Source of the DNA: Allobosea sp. WAO
GTDB lineage: Bacteria; Pseudomonadota; Alphaproteobacteria; Rhizobiales; Beijerinckiaceae
Assembly: GCF_001509835.1 (NCBI RefSeq)
Contig: NZ_JXTJ01000017.1
Span: 62,001 to 126,000, forward strand
Reading direction: 5' to 3'
Length of the DNA stretch: 64,000 nt
Positions 7,597 through 16,379 of the stretch are shown piece by piece. The translations under genes and the position numbers were made by a program. The notes under the pieces were generated by a model that made no database searches, was not told the origin of the DNA, and was given only the letters and a program-made list of their open reading frames with translations. Position 1 is the stretch's first letter. Every line of letters begins with the position of its first letter.

Positions 7597-9456
7597 TCAG
7601 TTGTCCGTCCAGAACTCGATGCCGTCGAAATCCGGCTCGCTGTCGTCGAACAGCGGCTCGGCCTCGGGCAGATAGTCGTCGCCGGCCGTCGCGCTCGCCT
7701 GCTGCTCCGCTTCGGCGGCGCGCGGGTCGCGGACATCGACGATGCGGGCGCCGGGAAAATGCTCCAATACGGCGCGCACCACAGGATGGCTCGCAGCATC
7801 GCTCTCGCGCTTGTCGCGCGCGGCTTCGGCCTGCTCGCGCAGGGTCGGCGCGCCTTCGGTGTTGGCGAGGGCGACCAGCCAGGTCTGGCCGGTCCAGTCC
7901 TTCAGCCGCTTCGACAGGTCGGTGGCGAAGTGGCGGTTGCTCGAATTGGCGAGCGCGAACTCGATGCGGCCTGGCTCGAACTTGACCAGCCTGACATCGC
8001 GCTCCAGCGCCAGCTTCATGGTGATGTCGCGCTGGCGCGAGGCGAGCGCGACGAGGTCCTCAAGGCTCTGGGGCTGCGGCAGGCCATTGGCCATGGCGCG
8101 CGGCGCCGCGGCGACGGCCGGCGCCGGATTAGCGGCGGCAAGCACAGGCCTCGCCGCCAGCGCGGTCGCGCCACCGCCGGAAGGCGGGCGCGGGGAGGGG
8201 GCGCCATTGCCATTGCCGGCCTCGCCATTGCCGTCGCGCAGCATCCGCAGCGCCTCGTCCGGCGTCGGCAGATCGGCGGCATGGGCGAGGCGCACCAGCG
8301 CCATCTCGGCCGCCATCACCGGGCGGTCGGCCTGGCGGACTTCGGCGATCGCCTTCAGCAGCATCTGCCAGGCGCGGGCGAGCACGCGAATCGACAGCCG
8401 CTGGGCGAAGTCGGCGCCGCGAGTGCGCTCCGCCTGGCTCAGGCTGTTGTCCTTGGCGGCATCGGGCACGAGCTTCAGGCGCGTCACCAGATGGCTGAAC
8501 TCGGCGAGGTCGGAGAGCACGACAGCAGGGTCGGCGCCGGCATCGTACTGCGCCCGGAGCTCGCCGAGCGCAGCTGCGATGTCGCCCTTCATCACCTGCT
8601 CGAACAGGTCGATCACCCTTGCCCGGTCGGAGAGCCCGAGCATGGTGCGGACCTCTTCCAGAGTGATCTTGCCGCCGGCATGGGCGATGGCCTGGTCGAG
8701 GATCGAGAGCGAATCGCGCACCGAGCCTTCGGCGGCGCGGGAGATGGCGGCCAGTGCCTCCTCTTCCGCCTCGATGCCCTCGGCCTTGCAGATGCCGCCG
8801 AGATGGCCGACCAGCAGGCCGGCATCGACGCGGCGCAGGTCGAAGCGCTGGCAGCGCGACAGCACCGTCACCGGCACTTTGCGGATTTCCGTGGTGGCGA
8901 AGATGAACTTGGCGTGCGGCGGTGGCTCCTCCAGCGTCTTCAGGAAGGCGTTGAAGGCGCCTCCCGAGAGCATGTGGACCTCGTCGATGATGTAGACCTT
9001 GTAGCGCGCGCTGGTCGGCGCATAGCGCACGGCGTCGTTGATCTGGCGGACATTGTCGACGCCGTTATTGGAGGCGGCGTCGATCTCCATCACGTCGATG
9101 TGCCGGCCCTCGACGATCGCCTGGCAATGCACCCCGAAGCTCGAGAGGTCGGTGGTTGGTGCGCCCGAGCCGTCGGCATTCTGGTAGTTCAGCGCGCGCG
9201 CCAGGATGCGGGCCGTCGTGGTCTTACCGACGCCGCGTACGCCGGTCAGCATCCAGGCCTGCGGGATGCGCCCTGCGACGAAGGCGTTGGTCAGTGTCCT
9301 GACCATGGCGTCCTGACCGATCAGATCGCCGAAATGCGCCGGCCGGTACTTCCGGGCGAGCACGCGATAGCCGGTTGGCTGGCTCGCCGTCGGGGCGGGC
9401 GCGGGGGCAAGGCCTGGGAAGCCCGGCTCGTCGGCGGGGACGGTCGCGTCGGTCAT
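7597..9456 (-). CDS. dnaX: DNA polymerase III tau/gamma subunit
   Basis: A clamp-loader ATPase of 619 aa. Residues 30-160 carry RVLARKYRP, Walker A TGVRGVGKTT (71-80), Walker B VYIIDEVHML (154-163) and the sensor LSRCQRFDLRR. A Pro/Ala-rich linker near residue 400 leads to the tau C-terminal domain. The zinc module is reduced: where many DnaX proteins have CGxCxxC, this one reads FGVHCQAI with a single Cys, a pattern I recall from other rhizobial DnaX. I saw no A-rich slippery heptamer for making gamma. I prefer the start at 9456 (MTDATVPAD) over 9504. Confidence 0.95.
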   Translation of the reverse strand: MTDATVPADEPGFPGLAPAPAPTASQPTGYRVLARKYRPAHFGDLIGQDAMVRTLTNAFVAGRIPQAWMLTGVRGVGKTTTARILARALNYQNADGSGAPTTDLSSFGVHCQAIVEGRHIDVMEIDAASNNGVDNVRQINDAVRYAPTSARYKVYIIDEVHMLSGGAFNAFLKTLEEPPPHAKFIFATTEIRKVPVTVLSRCQRFDLRRVDAGLLVGHLGGICKAEGIEAEEEALAAISRAAEGSVRDSLSILDQAIAHAGGKITLEEVRTMLGLSDRARVIDLFEQVMKGDIAAALGELRAQYDAGADPAVVLSDLAEFSHLVTRLKLVPDAAKDNSLSQAERTRGADFAQRLSIRVLARAWQMLLKAIAEVRQADRPVMAAEMALVRLAHAADLPTPDEALRMLRDGNGEAGNGNGAPSPRPPSGGGATALAARPVLAAANPAPAVAAAPRAMANGLPQPQSLEDLVALASRQRDITMKLALERDVRLVKFEPGRIEFALANSSNRHFATDLSKRLKDWTGQTWLVALANTEGAPTLREQAEAARDKRESDAASHPVVRAVLEHFPGARIVDVRDPRAAEAEQQASATAGDDYLPEAEPLFDDSEPDFDGIEFWTDN

Positions 9457-9566
9457 GCCATTGCTTTCGCCAATCGCGGCGCGGCGGTCAACGGCGCCTT
9501 GCATCGGCCTGGCCTGAGCATGTCAGGAACCGCGCCGTAGATACGTCGCCGCGCGAGGCGGCAGGT

Positions 9567-9660
9567 GGGAGGCTGGACGAAGACCCGTTCGGTCTCGTTA
9601 CGGCTGCTTCCTTCCGGACCTGACCGGGTTGGCGAGTGAGACGTCCCTCGCCAACCTCCC
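9567..9660 (-). ncRNA. ffs: Signal recognition particle RNA (small, 4.5S type)
   Basis: Read on the minus strand, the hairpin tip contains GGTCAGGTCCGGAAGGAAGC (from about 9630 to 9607), the universal Ffh-binding loop with its GGAA tetraloop and internal-loop bases. The ends GGGAGGTTG (9660-9652) and CAGCCTCCC (9575-9567) pair as the closing stem, giving an RNA of about 94 nt. Its place directly upstream of dnaX is the classic proteobacterial position. The exact ends are set from the pairing only. Confidence 0.94.
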
Positions 9661-9908
9661 GGCCGCTATATCGGTGAAGCGAGGCGCGAGCGCAAGTCGC
9701 CTTCCCAACAAGTCGCCTGGAAAACCATCTCTGCGCTGCTGCGACACAGGTGTTTTCGCATTGACTCGGGTCGTCCCTTCCGCCATAAGCCCGCCACCTG
9801 AGCTGCCCTAGGGCGGCGCTGAACCTTTTGCATGACAGGCTTGGCTGGCTTGGCTTTCTCTTCGAGAGCTGCGGTCGCCACGCCGAGACAAGGCCCCGGA
9901 GACGGACC

Positions 9909-10043
9909 GTGAAGAGAACCTATCAACCCAGCAAGCTGGTTCGCAAGCGTCGCCACGGCTATCGCGCCCGCATGGCGACCAAGGGTGGCCGCAAGGTCAT
10001 CGCTGCCCGTCGCGCCCACGGCCGCAAGCGCCTGTCGGCCTGA
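9909..10043 (+). CDS. rpmH: Ribosomal protein L34
   Basis: A 44-aa basic protein starting at GTG 9909 ([20 protein letters not shown]...) and ending [10 protein letters not shown]. This is the canonical L34 sequence of the large subunit. An in-frame ATG 81 nt upstream would add residues not found in L34 and is rejected. It opens the conserved rpmH-rnpA-yidC order. The 250 bases upstream, back to ffs, hold no gene and must contain its promoter. Confidence 0.97.
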   Translation: MKRTYQPSKLVRKRRHGYRARMATKGGRKVIAARRAHGRKRLSA

Positions 10044-10098
10044 TGAGGTGAGGCGCGCGCTCCCGGCGCGCCGGTTTCGTGAAGACTGGCCAAACGCC

Positions 10099-10527
10099 AT
10101 GCGCATCGCCCGTCTGACGCAACGCAGGGACTTTCTTGCGGCGGCCGAGCATGGCCGCCGTTTTCGTTCGCCTGCCTTCACCGTGCAGGTCAACGATCAG
10201 CGGCGCGACGCCGCCGAATCCGGGCTCAGACTCGGCCTCACCGCCTCGCGCAAGGTCGGCGGCGCGGTCGAGCGCAACCGTATCCGCCGGCGCCTGCGCG
10301 CCGCTGCCAAGCTCGCTCTGGTCGAGCAACTCGATCGCTCCTGCGACGTCGTCGTCGTCGCCCGTCCCGAAACGATCGCCGCCGATTTTCGCGCCATGGT
10401 CGCCGACCTCTCGGTCGCGCTCGACCGCGCCCGCCCCGGCGGCAACCGTCGCGGCCCGCCTTCCGGCAAACGCCCCCTTCCCGAGAAGCCCGCCAGGGCC
10501 GATAGCGAGACCCGTTTTCGACCATGA
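10099..10527 (+). CDS. rnpA: Ribonuclease P protein component
   Basis: A 142-aa basic protein component of RNase P, which with the RNA subunit matures tRNA 5' ends. It starts [22 protein letters not shown], the usual opening of the family. The RNA-binding RNR motif is present as [16 protein letters not shown] (about residues 53-68). The C terminus is Arg/Pro-rich and extended. The ATG at 10099 matches the family length. An earlier ATG in the same frame overlaps rpmH and is not used. The last four bases overlap the start of yidC (ATGA). Confidence 0.95.
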   Translation: MRIARLTQRRDFLAAAEHGRRFRSPAFTVQVNDQRRDAAESGLRLGLTASRKVGGAVERNRIRRRLRAAAKLALVEQLDRSCDVVVVARPETIAADFRAMVADLSVALDRARPGGNRRGPPSGKRPLPEKPARADSETRFRP

Positions 10528-12398
10528 AGATGAAAGAAGAAAACCGTAATCTCCTCCTGGCGATCACGCTCTCCGTGGTCGTGCTGCTCGGCTGGCAGTT
10601 CTTCTACGGCGTGCCGCAGATGGAGAAGCAGAAGCAGGTCGCGCAGCAGAATCAGCAGACGCAGAGCCAGCAGCCGCCGGCACCGGGAAGCGTGCCGACG
10701 CCGGGCGCAGCCCCGGCCCCTGGTGGCGCCCCGGCGCAGCCTGCTGCAGCCGCTGCGCTCGCGACCCGTGAGGCCGCGCTCGCCACCGGCCCGCGCATCC
10801 GCATCGAGACGCCGAAGATCGCGGGCTCGCTCGCGCTGACCGGCGCCCGCATCGACGACGTCTCGCTCAAGGCCTATCACGAGACGGTCGACCCGAAGAG
10901 CCCGATCATCGTGCTGCTCTCGCCGGCCGGCGGCCCGAACGCCTATTATTCCGATTTCGGCTGGGTCGCGGGGCCGGGCGTCAACGTTCCCCTGCCGAAC
11001 GCCTCCACCGTCTGGACCGCCGACAGCCAGGTCCTGACCCCGGCCAGGCCGGTGACGCTGACCTGGGATAACGGCCAGGGCCTGCTGTTCCGTCGCATCA
11101 TCTCGGTCGACGACAATGCCTTGTTCTCGATCCGCGACGAGGTCGACAACAAGGGCACGAGCCCCGTCTCGCTCTACCCCTATGGCCAGGTCGTCCGCGT
11201 CGGCAAGCCGGCGACGCTCGGCTACTACGTGCTGCACGAGGGCATGATCGGCGCGCTCGGCGAGCAGGGCCTGCAGGAATACACCTACGACGCCATCGAC
11301 AAGGAGCCGGCCCTCGGCGCGGCGACGCATGGCAAGGCCTGGAAGGACGCCGTCGGCGGCTTCGTCGGCATCACCGACAAGTACTGGGCGGCGGCTGCGA
11401 TTCCCGACCAGACCAAGAAGTACGAGGGCCGCTACTCGTCGGTGCAGACCGGGCCGGTCCGCACCTATCAGGCCGACTTCCTCGGCGAGGCGGTTACTGT
11501 CGCGCCGGGGGCTTCGGCCACCGTCTCCTCGCGCCTTTTCGCCGGCGCCAAGGAAGTCGCGGCGATCGACGGCTACGAGAAGAATCAGGGCATCAAGCGC
11601 TTCGAGCTGATGATCGATTGGGGATGGTTCTACTTCATCACCAAGCCGATGTTCTACCTGATGGACTGGGTCTACAAGCATGTCGGCAATTTCGGCATCG
11701 CGATCCTGGTCGTCACCGTCCTGCTGAAGCTGCTGTTCTTCCCGCTCGCCAACAAGTCTTACGCCTCGATGGCGAAGATGAAGGCGGTGCAGCCGGAAAT
11801 GATGGCGATCCGCGAGCGCTATGCTGACGACAAGATGAAGCAGCAGCAGGCGCTGATGGAGCTGTACAAGACCAACAAGATCAACCCGCTGGCCGGCTGC
11901 TGGCCGGTGCTGGTCCAAATCCCGGTCTTCTTCGCGCTCTACAAGATCCTGTTCATCACCATCGAGATGCGGCATGCGCCGTTCTATGGCTGGATCAAGG
12001 ACCTTGCCGCGCCGGACCCGACCAACCTCTTCAACCTGTTCGGCCTGCTGCCGTTCACGCCGCCTGCCATGCTGCATCTCGGCATCTGGCCGATCCTGAT
12101 GGGCGTGACGATGTTCGTGCAGATGAAGATGAATCCGGAGCCGCCGGATCCGGTCCAGAAGATGATGTTCACCTGGATGCCGGTGTTCTTCACCTTCCTG
12201 CTCGGCTCGTTCCCGGCCGGCCTGGTGATCTACTGGACCTGGAACAACCTTCTCTCGATCCTCCAGCAGGGCTACATCATGCGCAAGCACGGCGTGAAGA
12301 TCGAGCTCTGGGACAACCTGAGGAACATGTTTGGCAAGAAGCCGGCCGCTGCTGCGCCGGCGGGCGTGCCGAAGCCGGCGAACACCAACAAGAAGTGA
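10524..12398 (+). CDS. yidC: Membrane protein insertase YidC
   Basis: A 624-aa Oxa1-superfamily insertase that helps proteins enter and fold in the inner membrane with or without SecYEG. It has an N-terminal signal-anchor ([18 protein letters not shown], 10-27), a Gln/Pro/Ala-rich linker, and a large periplasmic P1 domain to about residue 350. The conserved five-helix core follows, with [41 protein letters not shown] and [16 protein letters not shown]. It overlaps rnpA by four bases, so it is translated from the same operon. Confidence 0.97.
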   Translation: MKMKEENRNLLLAITLSVVVLLGWQFFYGVPQMEKQKQVAQQNQQTQSQQPPAPGSVPTPGAAPAPGGAPAQPAAAAALATREAALATGPRIRIETPKIAGSLALTGARIDDVSLKAYHETVDPKSPIIVLLSPAGGPNAYYSDFGWVAGPGVNVPLPNASTVWTADSQVLTPARPVTLTWDNGQGLLFRRIISVDDNALFSIRDEVDNKGTSPVSLYPYGQVVRVGKPATLGYYVLHEGMIGALGEQGLQEYTYDAIDKEPALGAATHGKAWKDAVGGFVGITDKYWAAAAIPDQTKKYEGRYSSVQTGPVRTYQADFLGEAVTVAPGASATVSSRLFAGAKEVAAIDGYEKNQGIKRFELMIDWGWFYFITKPMFYLMDWVYKHVGNFGIAILVVTVLLKLLFFPLANKSYASMAKMKAVQPEMMAIRERYADDKMKQQQALMELYKTNKINPLAGCWPVLVQIPVFFALYKILFITIEMRHAPFYGWIKDLAAPDPTNLFNLFGLLPFTPPAMLHLGIWPILMGVTMFVQMKMNPEPPDPVQKMMFTWMPVFFTFLLGSFPAGLVIYWTWNNLLSILQQGYIMRKHGVKIELWDNLRNMFGKKPAAAAPAGVPKPANTNKK

Positions 12399-12435
12399 GG
12401 ATGGCGGGGGCGTCTCGCCTCCGGCTTCCGAAGAC

Positions 12436-12468
12436 CTCATCCCGGGCGGCGCGAGCCGACCCGGGATG
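12436..12468. repeat. Short inverted repeat (TCATCCCGGG family) after yidC
   Basis: CTCATCCCGGG pairs with CCCGGGATG around a GC-rich centre. It resembles the left end of the longer repeat at 16272. It may also act as a weak terminator, but no T-run follows. Confidence 0.5.
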
Positions 12469-12547
12469 TGTGCTTTAAGAGCCCGCGATATCACAGGGCG
12501 AAGGCCGGGCCGGTCTCCCGCGGCGGGCCGGCCATGAGGAGACCGGC

Positions 12548-13180
12548 ATGCCCCTTCCCGATCCGCTGACGCGTCATCCGATTCCTGGCTGGAAGGGCAC
12601 CGCCTTCCTCAAGGCGATCGTCGACCATCCGCTCGTCGAGGTCGGCGACTACAGCTATTATGACGACTCGCGCGGGCCCGAGCACTTCCTTGCCCGCTGC
12701 GTGCGCTATCATTTCGACTTCATCGGCGACCGGCTGATCATCGGCAAGTTCGTCGCCATCGCCCAGGCGGCGCAGTTCATCATGAACGGCGCCAACCATC
12801 CGATGGGCGGCTTCTCGACCTTTCCCTTCCAGATGTTCGGCTTCGACGGGGCACCTGTGATGACGCCGGAAGGGCTCGGCCATCGCGGCGATACCGTGAT
12901 CGGCAACGATGTCTGGATCGGTCGCGAGGCGGTGATCATGCCGGGCGTCACCATCGGCGACGGCGCGATCATCGGCACCCGCGCGCAGGTCTCGCGCGAC
13001 GTGCCGCCCTACGCGGTGGTGGTCGGCAATCCCGGCAATGTGGCGAAGCTGCGCTTCCCGCCGGAGGTGGTCGAGGCGCTGCTGGAGATTCGCTGGTGGG
13101 ACTGGGACGCCGACAAGATCTCCCGCAACCTGACCTTGATCGCTGGCGCGGACATCGACGCGCTGCGACAGGCCGTGTAG
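12548..13180 (+). CDS. Xenobiotic/Vat-like hexapeptide O-acetyltransferase
   Basis: A 210-aa left-handed beta-helix acyltransferase of the CatB/Vat type. It has FIGDRLIIGKFVAIA, a catalytic-type His in NGANHPMGGFSTFPF, hexapeptide turns (VIGNDVWIGREAVIMPGVTIGDGAIIGTRAQV, positions 12899-12994) and the C-terminal VVGNPGNVAK typical of these trimers. A GGAG site precedes the ATG. The substrate is unknown; sequence similarity to streptogramin and chloramphenicol acetyltransferases does not show that it confers resistance. It lies between yidC and engB, nine bases before the latter. Confidence 0.85.
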   Translation: MPLPDPLTRHPIPGWKGTAFLKAIVDHPLVEVGDYSYYDDSRGPEHFLARCVRYHFDFIGDRLIIGKFVAIAQAAQFIMNGANHPMGGFSTFPFQMFGFDGAPVMTPEGLGHRGDTVIGNDVWIGREAVIMPGVTIGDGAIIGTRAQVSRDVPPYAVVVGNPGNVAKLRFPPEVVEALLEIRWWDWDADKISRNLTLIAGADIDALRQAV

Positions 13181-13189
13181 GCAAGGCAG

Positions 13190-13855
13190 ATGACCGCAAG
13201 CACCACCACACCTTATGACGCCGACGAGATCGAGGCGGCCCGCAAGCTCTTCGAGGGGCCCTGGGATTTCGTCTGGGCCTCGACCAAGATCGACGACCTG
13301 CCGCCGATGGTCGGCCAGGAGATCGCTTTTGCCGGGCGCTCCAATGTCGGCAAGTCGAGCCTGATCAACGCGCTGACGCGGCGCAATGCGCTCGCCCGCA
13401 CCTCGCACACGCCGGGGCGCACCCAGCAGCTCAACTTCTTTCGCCAGGTCGGCCATGACGAGCGCCTGACCATCGTCGACATGCCGGGCTATGGCTATGC
13501 CGCCGTCGGCAAGGAGAAGGTCGCGGCCTGGACGAAGCTGATCCACGATTATCTGCGCGGTCGCTCGAACCTGATGCGCGTCTATGTGCTGATCGACGCC
13601 CGTCACGGCATCAAGGAGGTCGACAGCGCTGTTCTGGAGACGCTCGACAAGGCGGCGGTCAGCTATCAGGTCGTCCTCACGAAGGGCGACGCCATCAAGC
13701 AGGCCGACCAGACTTTCATGGCCGAGGCGACGTTCGACGAGATCAAGCGCCGCCCGGCCGCCTTCCCCGAGGTACTGGTGACCTCGAGCGAGAAGGGCGG
13801 CGGCGTCCCCGAGCTGCGCGCCGCGATCGCGCGCGTGCTGGCGGAGCGCAGCTAG
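13190..13855 (+). CDS. engB: Ribosome-biogenesis GTPase YsxC/EngB
   Basis: A 221-aa small TRAFAC GTPase needed for 50S subunit assembly. The G1 loop is GRSNVGKSS, G2/switch I is HTPGRTQQLNFF, G3 is DMPGYGYA, G4 is LTKGDAIK, and the C-terminal G5 region is VTSSEKGGG. Length matches EngB. In many alphaproteobacteria it lies between yidC and argB, as here. Confidence 0.95.
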   Translation: MTASTTTPYDADEIEAARKLFEGPWDFVWASTKIDDLPPMVGQEIAFAGRSNVGKSSLINALTRRNALARTSHTPGRTQQLNFFRQVGHDERLTIVDMPGYGYAAVGKEKVAAWTKLIHDYLRGRSNLMRVYVLIDARHGIKEVDSAVLETLDKAAVSYQVVLTKGDAIKQADQTFMAEATFDEIKRRPAAFPEVLVTSSEKGGGVPELRAAIARVLAERS

Positions 13856-13982
13856 GCTGCCGACGTCGCGGGCTTCGCCGCTTCATCGCGCCGCGGGGGC
13901 CGGGCTTGACGCTGACCCGGCCGCGTCGTCTTTGACGCGCGCAATGCTTGGCGCCGGCCCTGGCGCGCTGCCGGAGCCCGTC

Positions 13983-14354
13983 ATGATCACCGCGACCCGC
14001 ATTCACCTGACCATCGCCATGCTGATGGGGCTGTTCGGCGTCAGCCTGCTCGCCGCAGCGACTCATTCTGGGGCGGTCGACACGCTCCAGACCGCCGGCC
14101 AGATGCTGCTCTTCCACGCCTCGGCGGTGATCGGGGCCTGCGTCGCGCGTCGCGCCGGCCTGCTCGCCGATATTGGGGCGCGCCTCGCCATCTCGCTGCT
14201 GATCCTCGGTGTCGCGCTGTTTGCAGCCGATCTCGCCATGCGCGGCTTCCATGGCGCGCGCCTGTTCATGGGCGCCGCCCCGGCCGGCGGCTTCATGATG
14301 CTCGGCGGCTGGCTCGGGCTCGCCGGTTCGGCTTTGTTCGCAAGGCGGGTCTGA
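13983..14354 (+). CDS. DUF423-family small membrane protein (YgdD-like)
   Basis: A 123-aa inner-membrane protein with about four hydrophobic helices. The family features are an N-terminal segment ending in GVSLLAAATHSG, the central TAGQMLLFHASAVIG, and a C-terminal PAGGFMMLGGWLGLAGSALF. No biochemical function is established for DUF423. The ATG at 13983 is chosen because it begins the first membrane helix; an upstream ATG adds a Gly/Pro-rich leader. Confidence 0.82.
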   Translation: MITATRIHLTIAMLMGLFGVSLLAAATHSGAVDTLQTAGQMLLFHASAVIGACVARRAGLLADIGARLAISLLILGVALFAADLAMRGFHGARLFMGAAPAGGFMMLGGWLGLAGSALFARRV

Positions 14355-14440
14355 GCCGCGCCGCCGCGCTTCCGCCGCGGCGCGTCTTCGGCTAGAAGGC
14401 GGCCCGGCGCGGATCGGGCGCGCCTTCGCGGAGCCTGCCG

Positions 14441-15337
14441 ATGAACGCCCCACATAATCTCACGCCCTCGCAAGCCGCCGATCTGCTGGTCCAGGCGCTG
14501 CCGCATATGCAGCGCTACGACCAGGAAGTGATCGTGATCAAGTATGGCGGCAACGCCATGGGCGACGCTGCCACCGCCGAGGATTTCGCGGAGGACGTGG
14601 TGCTGCTCGAGCAGTCCGGGCTGAAGCCGGTGGTCTGCCATGGCGGCGGGCCGCAGATCGCCCGCATGCTCGACAAGCTCGGCCTCAAATCCGAGTTCAA
14701 GCAGGGCTTGCGCGTCACCGATGCGGCGACGGTCGACGTCGTCGAGATGGTCCTGGCAGGCTCGGTCAACAAGGAGATCGTCGGCTACATCTCGCGCGAG
14801 GGCGGCAAGGCGATCGGGCTTTGCGGCAAGGACGGCAACATGGTCCTGGCCAAAAAGGCGACGCGCACCATCGTCGACCCCGATTCGAAGATCGAGCAGA
14901 TCCTCGATCTCGGCTTCGTCGGCGAGCCCGACAAGGTCGACACCACCGTGCTCCAGGCGATCCTCAAGGAAGAGCTGATCCCGGTGCTGGCGCCGGTCTG
15001 CGCCGCCGCGGACGGTCAGACCTACAACGTCAACGCCGACACCTTTGCGGGCGCGATCGCCGGCGCGCTCAATGCCAAGCGTCTGCTGCTGCTGACAGAC
15101 GTGCCGGGCGTCCTCGACAAGGACAAGAACCTGATCCCGGAGCTGACGGTCGAGCAGTGTCGGCGGCTGATCGCCGACGGCACCATCTCCGGCGGCATGA
15201 TCCCGAAGATCGAGACCTGCATCTACGCGCTGGAAAAGGGCGTCGAGGCGGTGGTCATCCTCGACGGCAAGGTGCCGCATGCGGTGCTGATCGAGCTGTT
15301 CACCGACACCGGCTCGGGCACGATCATCAGGAAGTGA
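14441..15337 (+). CDS. argB: Acetylglutamate kinase
   Basis: A 298-aa amino-acid kinase for the second step of arginine synthesis, phosphorylating N-acetylglutamate. The nucleotide-binding KYGGNAMG lies near residue 29, the substrate loop CHGGGPQI near 67, and the C-terminal [10 protein letters not shown] with VEAVVILDG closes the fold. The N-terminal helix ([17 protein letters not shown]) is the extension found in arginine-sensitive hexameric NAGKs, so feedback inhibition is likely by family analogy. A terminator follows. Confidence 0.96.
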   Translation: MNAPHNLTPSQAADLLVQALPHMQRYDQEVIVIKYGGNAMGDAATAEDFAEDVVLLEQSGLKPVVCHGGGPQIARMLDKLGLKSEFKQGLRVTDAATVDVVEMVLAGSVNKEIVGYISREGGKAIGLCGKDGNMVLAKKATRTIVDPDSKIEQILDLGFVGEPDKVDTTVLQAILKEELIPVLAPVCAAADGQTYNVNADTFAGAIAGALNAKRLLLLTDVPGVLDKDKNLIPELTVEQCRRLIADGTISGGMIPKIETCIYALEKGVEAVVILDGKVPHAVLIELFTDTGSGTIIRK

Positions 15338-15363
15338 AGGCGCGCTGCGCCGGTTGGGCTCGT

Positions 15364-15388
15364 GGAGGCGCATCGCTGCGCCTCCTTT
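15364..15388 (+). terminator. Intrinsic terminator after argB
   Basis: GGAGGCGCA (15364-15372) pairs with TGCGCCTCC (15377-15385) around TCGC and is followed by a short T-run. It lies 27 nt after the argB stop. The remaining bases to 15509 are GC-rich with a partial palindrome (CCCTCACCCGTTCGGGCGAGGG) and no gene. Confidence 0.7.
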
Positions 15389-15509
15389 CCCTCACCCGTT
15401 CGGGCGAGGGCGCTCGGCTGGCGCCCCCTCGCAATGAGGACCTCGTCATCGCAAGGACTTTGCAAGAACCTTGTATGTCATGCTGGCGCGTCCCACATGA
15501 CATGATCCA

Positions 15510-16265
15510 ATGAACCACAACGCAAAAATCACCAGCGCCCTGCCGCTTCTGCCCCAGCTCGACGCGTTCGGCCATGTCGACCACTGGATCTTCGATCTCG
15601 ACAACACGCTCTATTCGCACGAGGCGAAGGTCTGGCCGCAGGTCGACGAGCGCATCACGCTCTTCCTCGCCGAGATGTTCGGGCTCGACGGTATCTCGTC
15701 GCGGGCGCTGCAGAAATATTATTACCAGCGCTACGGCACGACACTTAAGGGGCTGATGGAGGAGTACGGCATCGACCCCGCCGATTTCCTCGACTTCGCC
15801 CATGAGATCGACCTGACCCTGCTCGATCCCAACCCCGCTCTCGGGGCGGCGATCGCGGCACTACCCGGCCGCAAGCTGATCCTGACCAACGGCTCGCGCG
15901 GCCATGCCGAGAACGTCGCCGGCAAGCTCGGCATCCTCCAGCATTTCGAGGACATCTTCGACATCGTCAACGCCGGCTTCACGCCGAAGCCCGAGCGCGC
16001 GACCTACGAGAATTTCCTGACCAAGCACGGGGTCGACCCCGCGCGGGCGGCGATGTTCGAGGACATCGAGAAGAACCTGATCGTTCCGAGCGCGCTCGGC
16101 ATGAAGACGGTGCTGATCGTGCCGCGCACGCCCGACCCCTTCCGCGAGGCCTGGGAACAGGCGGCGGTCGAGGCTGGCCATGTGCATTTCGTCACCGACG
16201 ACCTGACCGGCTTCCTGGGGCCGCTGACGCGGGCGGAGCTCCCTCCGCTTCCTGTTTCGAAATAG
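15510..16265 (+). CDS. Pyrimidine 5'-nucleotidase-type HAD hydrolase
   Basis: A 251-aa HAD-superfamily (subfamily IA variant 3) phosphatase. Motif I is FDLDNTLYSHEAKVW (around residue 28), motif II is LTNGSRGHAENV, motif III is the Lys in TPKPERATYENF, and motif IV is FEDIEKNL. It resembles yeast Sdt1/Phm8-type pyrimidine nucleotidases that dephosphorylate UMP or CMP. Such a gene often lies near argB or dapD in Rhizobiales. Substrate range is inferred only from the family. Confidence 0.88.
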   Translation: MNHNAKITSALPLLPQLDAFGHVDHWIFDLDNTLYSHEAKVWPQVDERITLFLAEMFGLDGISSRALQKYYYQRYGTTLKGLMEEYGIDPADFLDFAHEIDLTLLDPNPALGAAIAALPGRKLILTNGSRGHAENVAGKLGILQHFEDIFDIVNAGFTPKPERATYENFLTKHGVDPARAAMFEDIEKNLIVPSALGMKTVLIVPRTPDPFREAWEQAAVEAGHVHFVTDDLTGFLGPLTRAELPPLPVSK

Positions 16266-16271
16266 CTCTTG

Positions 16272-16369
16272 GTCATCCCGGGCGACCGCAGGGAGACCCG
16301 GGATCCATTCCGGAACGGTTCAGGCATGGATCCCGGATCAGCGCCGCTTCGCGGCTTGTCCGGGATGAC
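16272..16369. repeat. Compound palindromic repeat (TCATCCCGGG family)
   Basis: Outer ends GTCATCCCGGG and GTCCGGGATGAC are inverted. Inside are CCCGGGATCCATTCC and GGATCCCGGATCA, making a two-hairpin structure. It lies between the convergent nucleotidase and deaminase genes and could end transcription from both sides. Confidence 0.7.
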
Positions 16370-16379
16370 GCAGCAGGGC

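Noticed and set aside
6628-9540. A 970-codon open frame on the plus strand, antisense to recR-ybaB-dnaX
   Set aside because: It is a by-product of high third-position GC in the real minus-strand genes. It runs through ybaB, dnaX and two intergenic gaps and has no domain features.
9661-9908. A small gene between ffs and rpmH
   Set aside because: The short frames here lack ribosome sites and family features; the in-frame extension of rpmH upstream is not conserved in L34.
10197-12494. A 765-codon minus-strand frame over rnpA and yidC
   Set aside because: It is full of His/Arg/Asp low-complexity sequence and lies opposite a highly conserved gene; no family features.
12548-13180. Chloramphenicol or streptogramin acetyltransferase resistance gene
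   Set aside because: The hexapeptide fold is common to many housekeeping acyltransferases, and the setting between yidC and engB is that of a core chromosomal gene.
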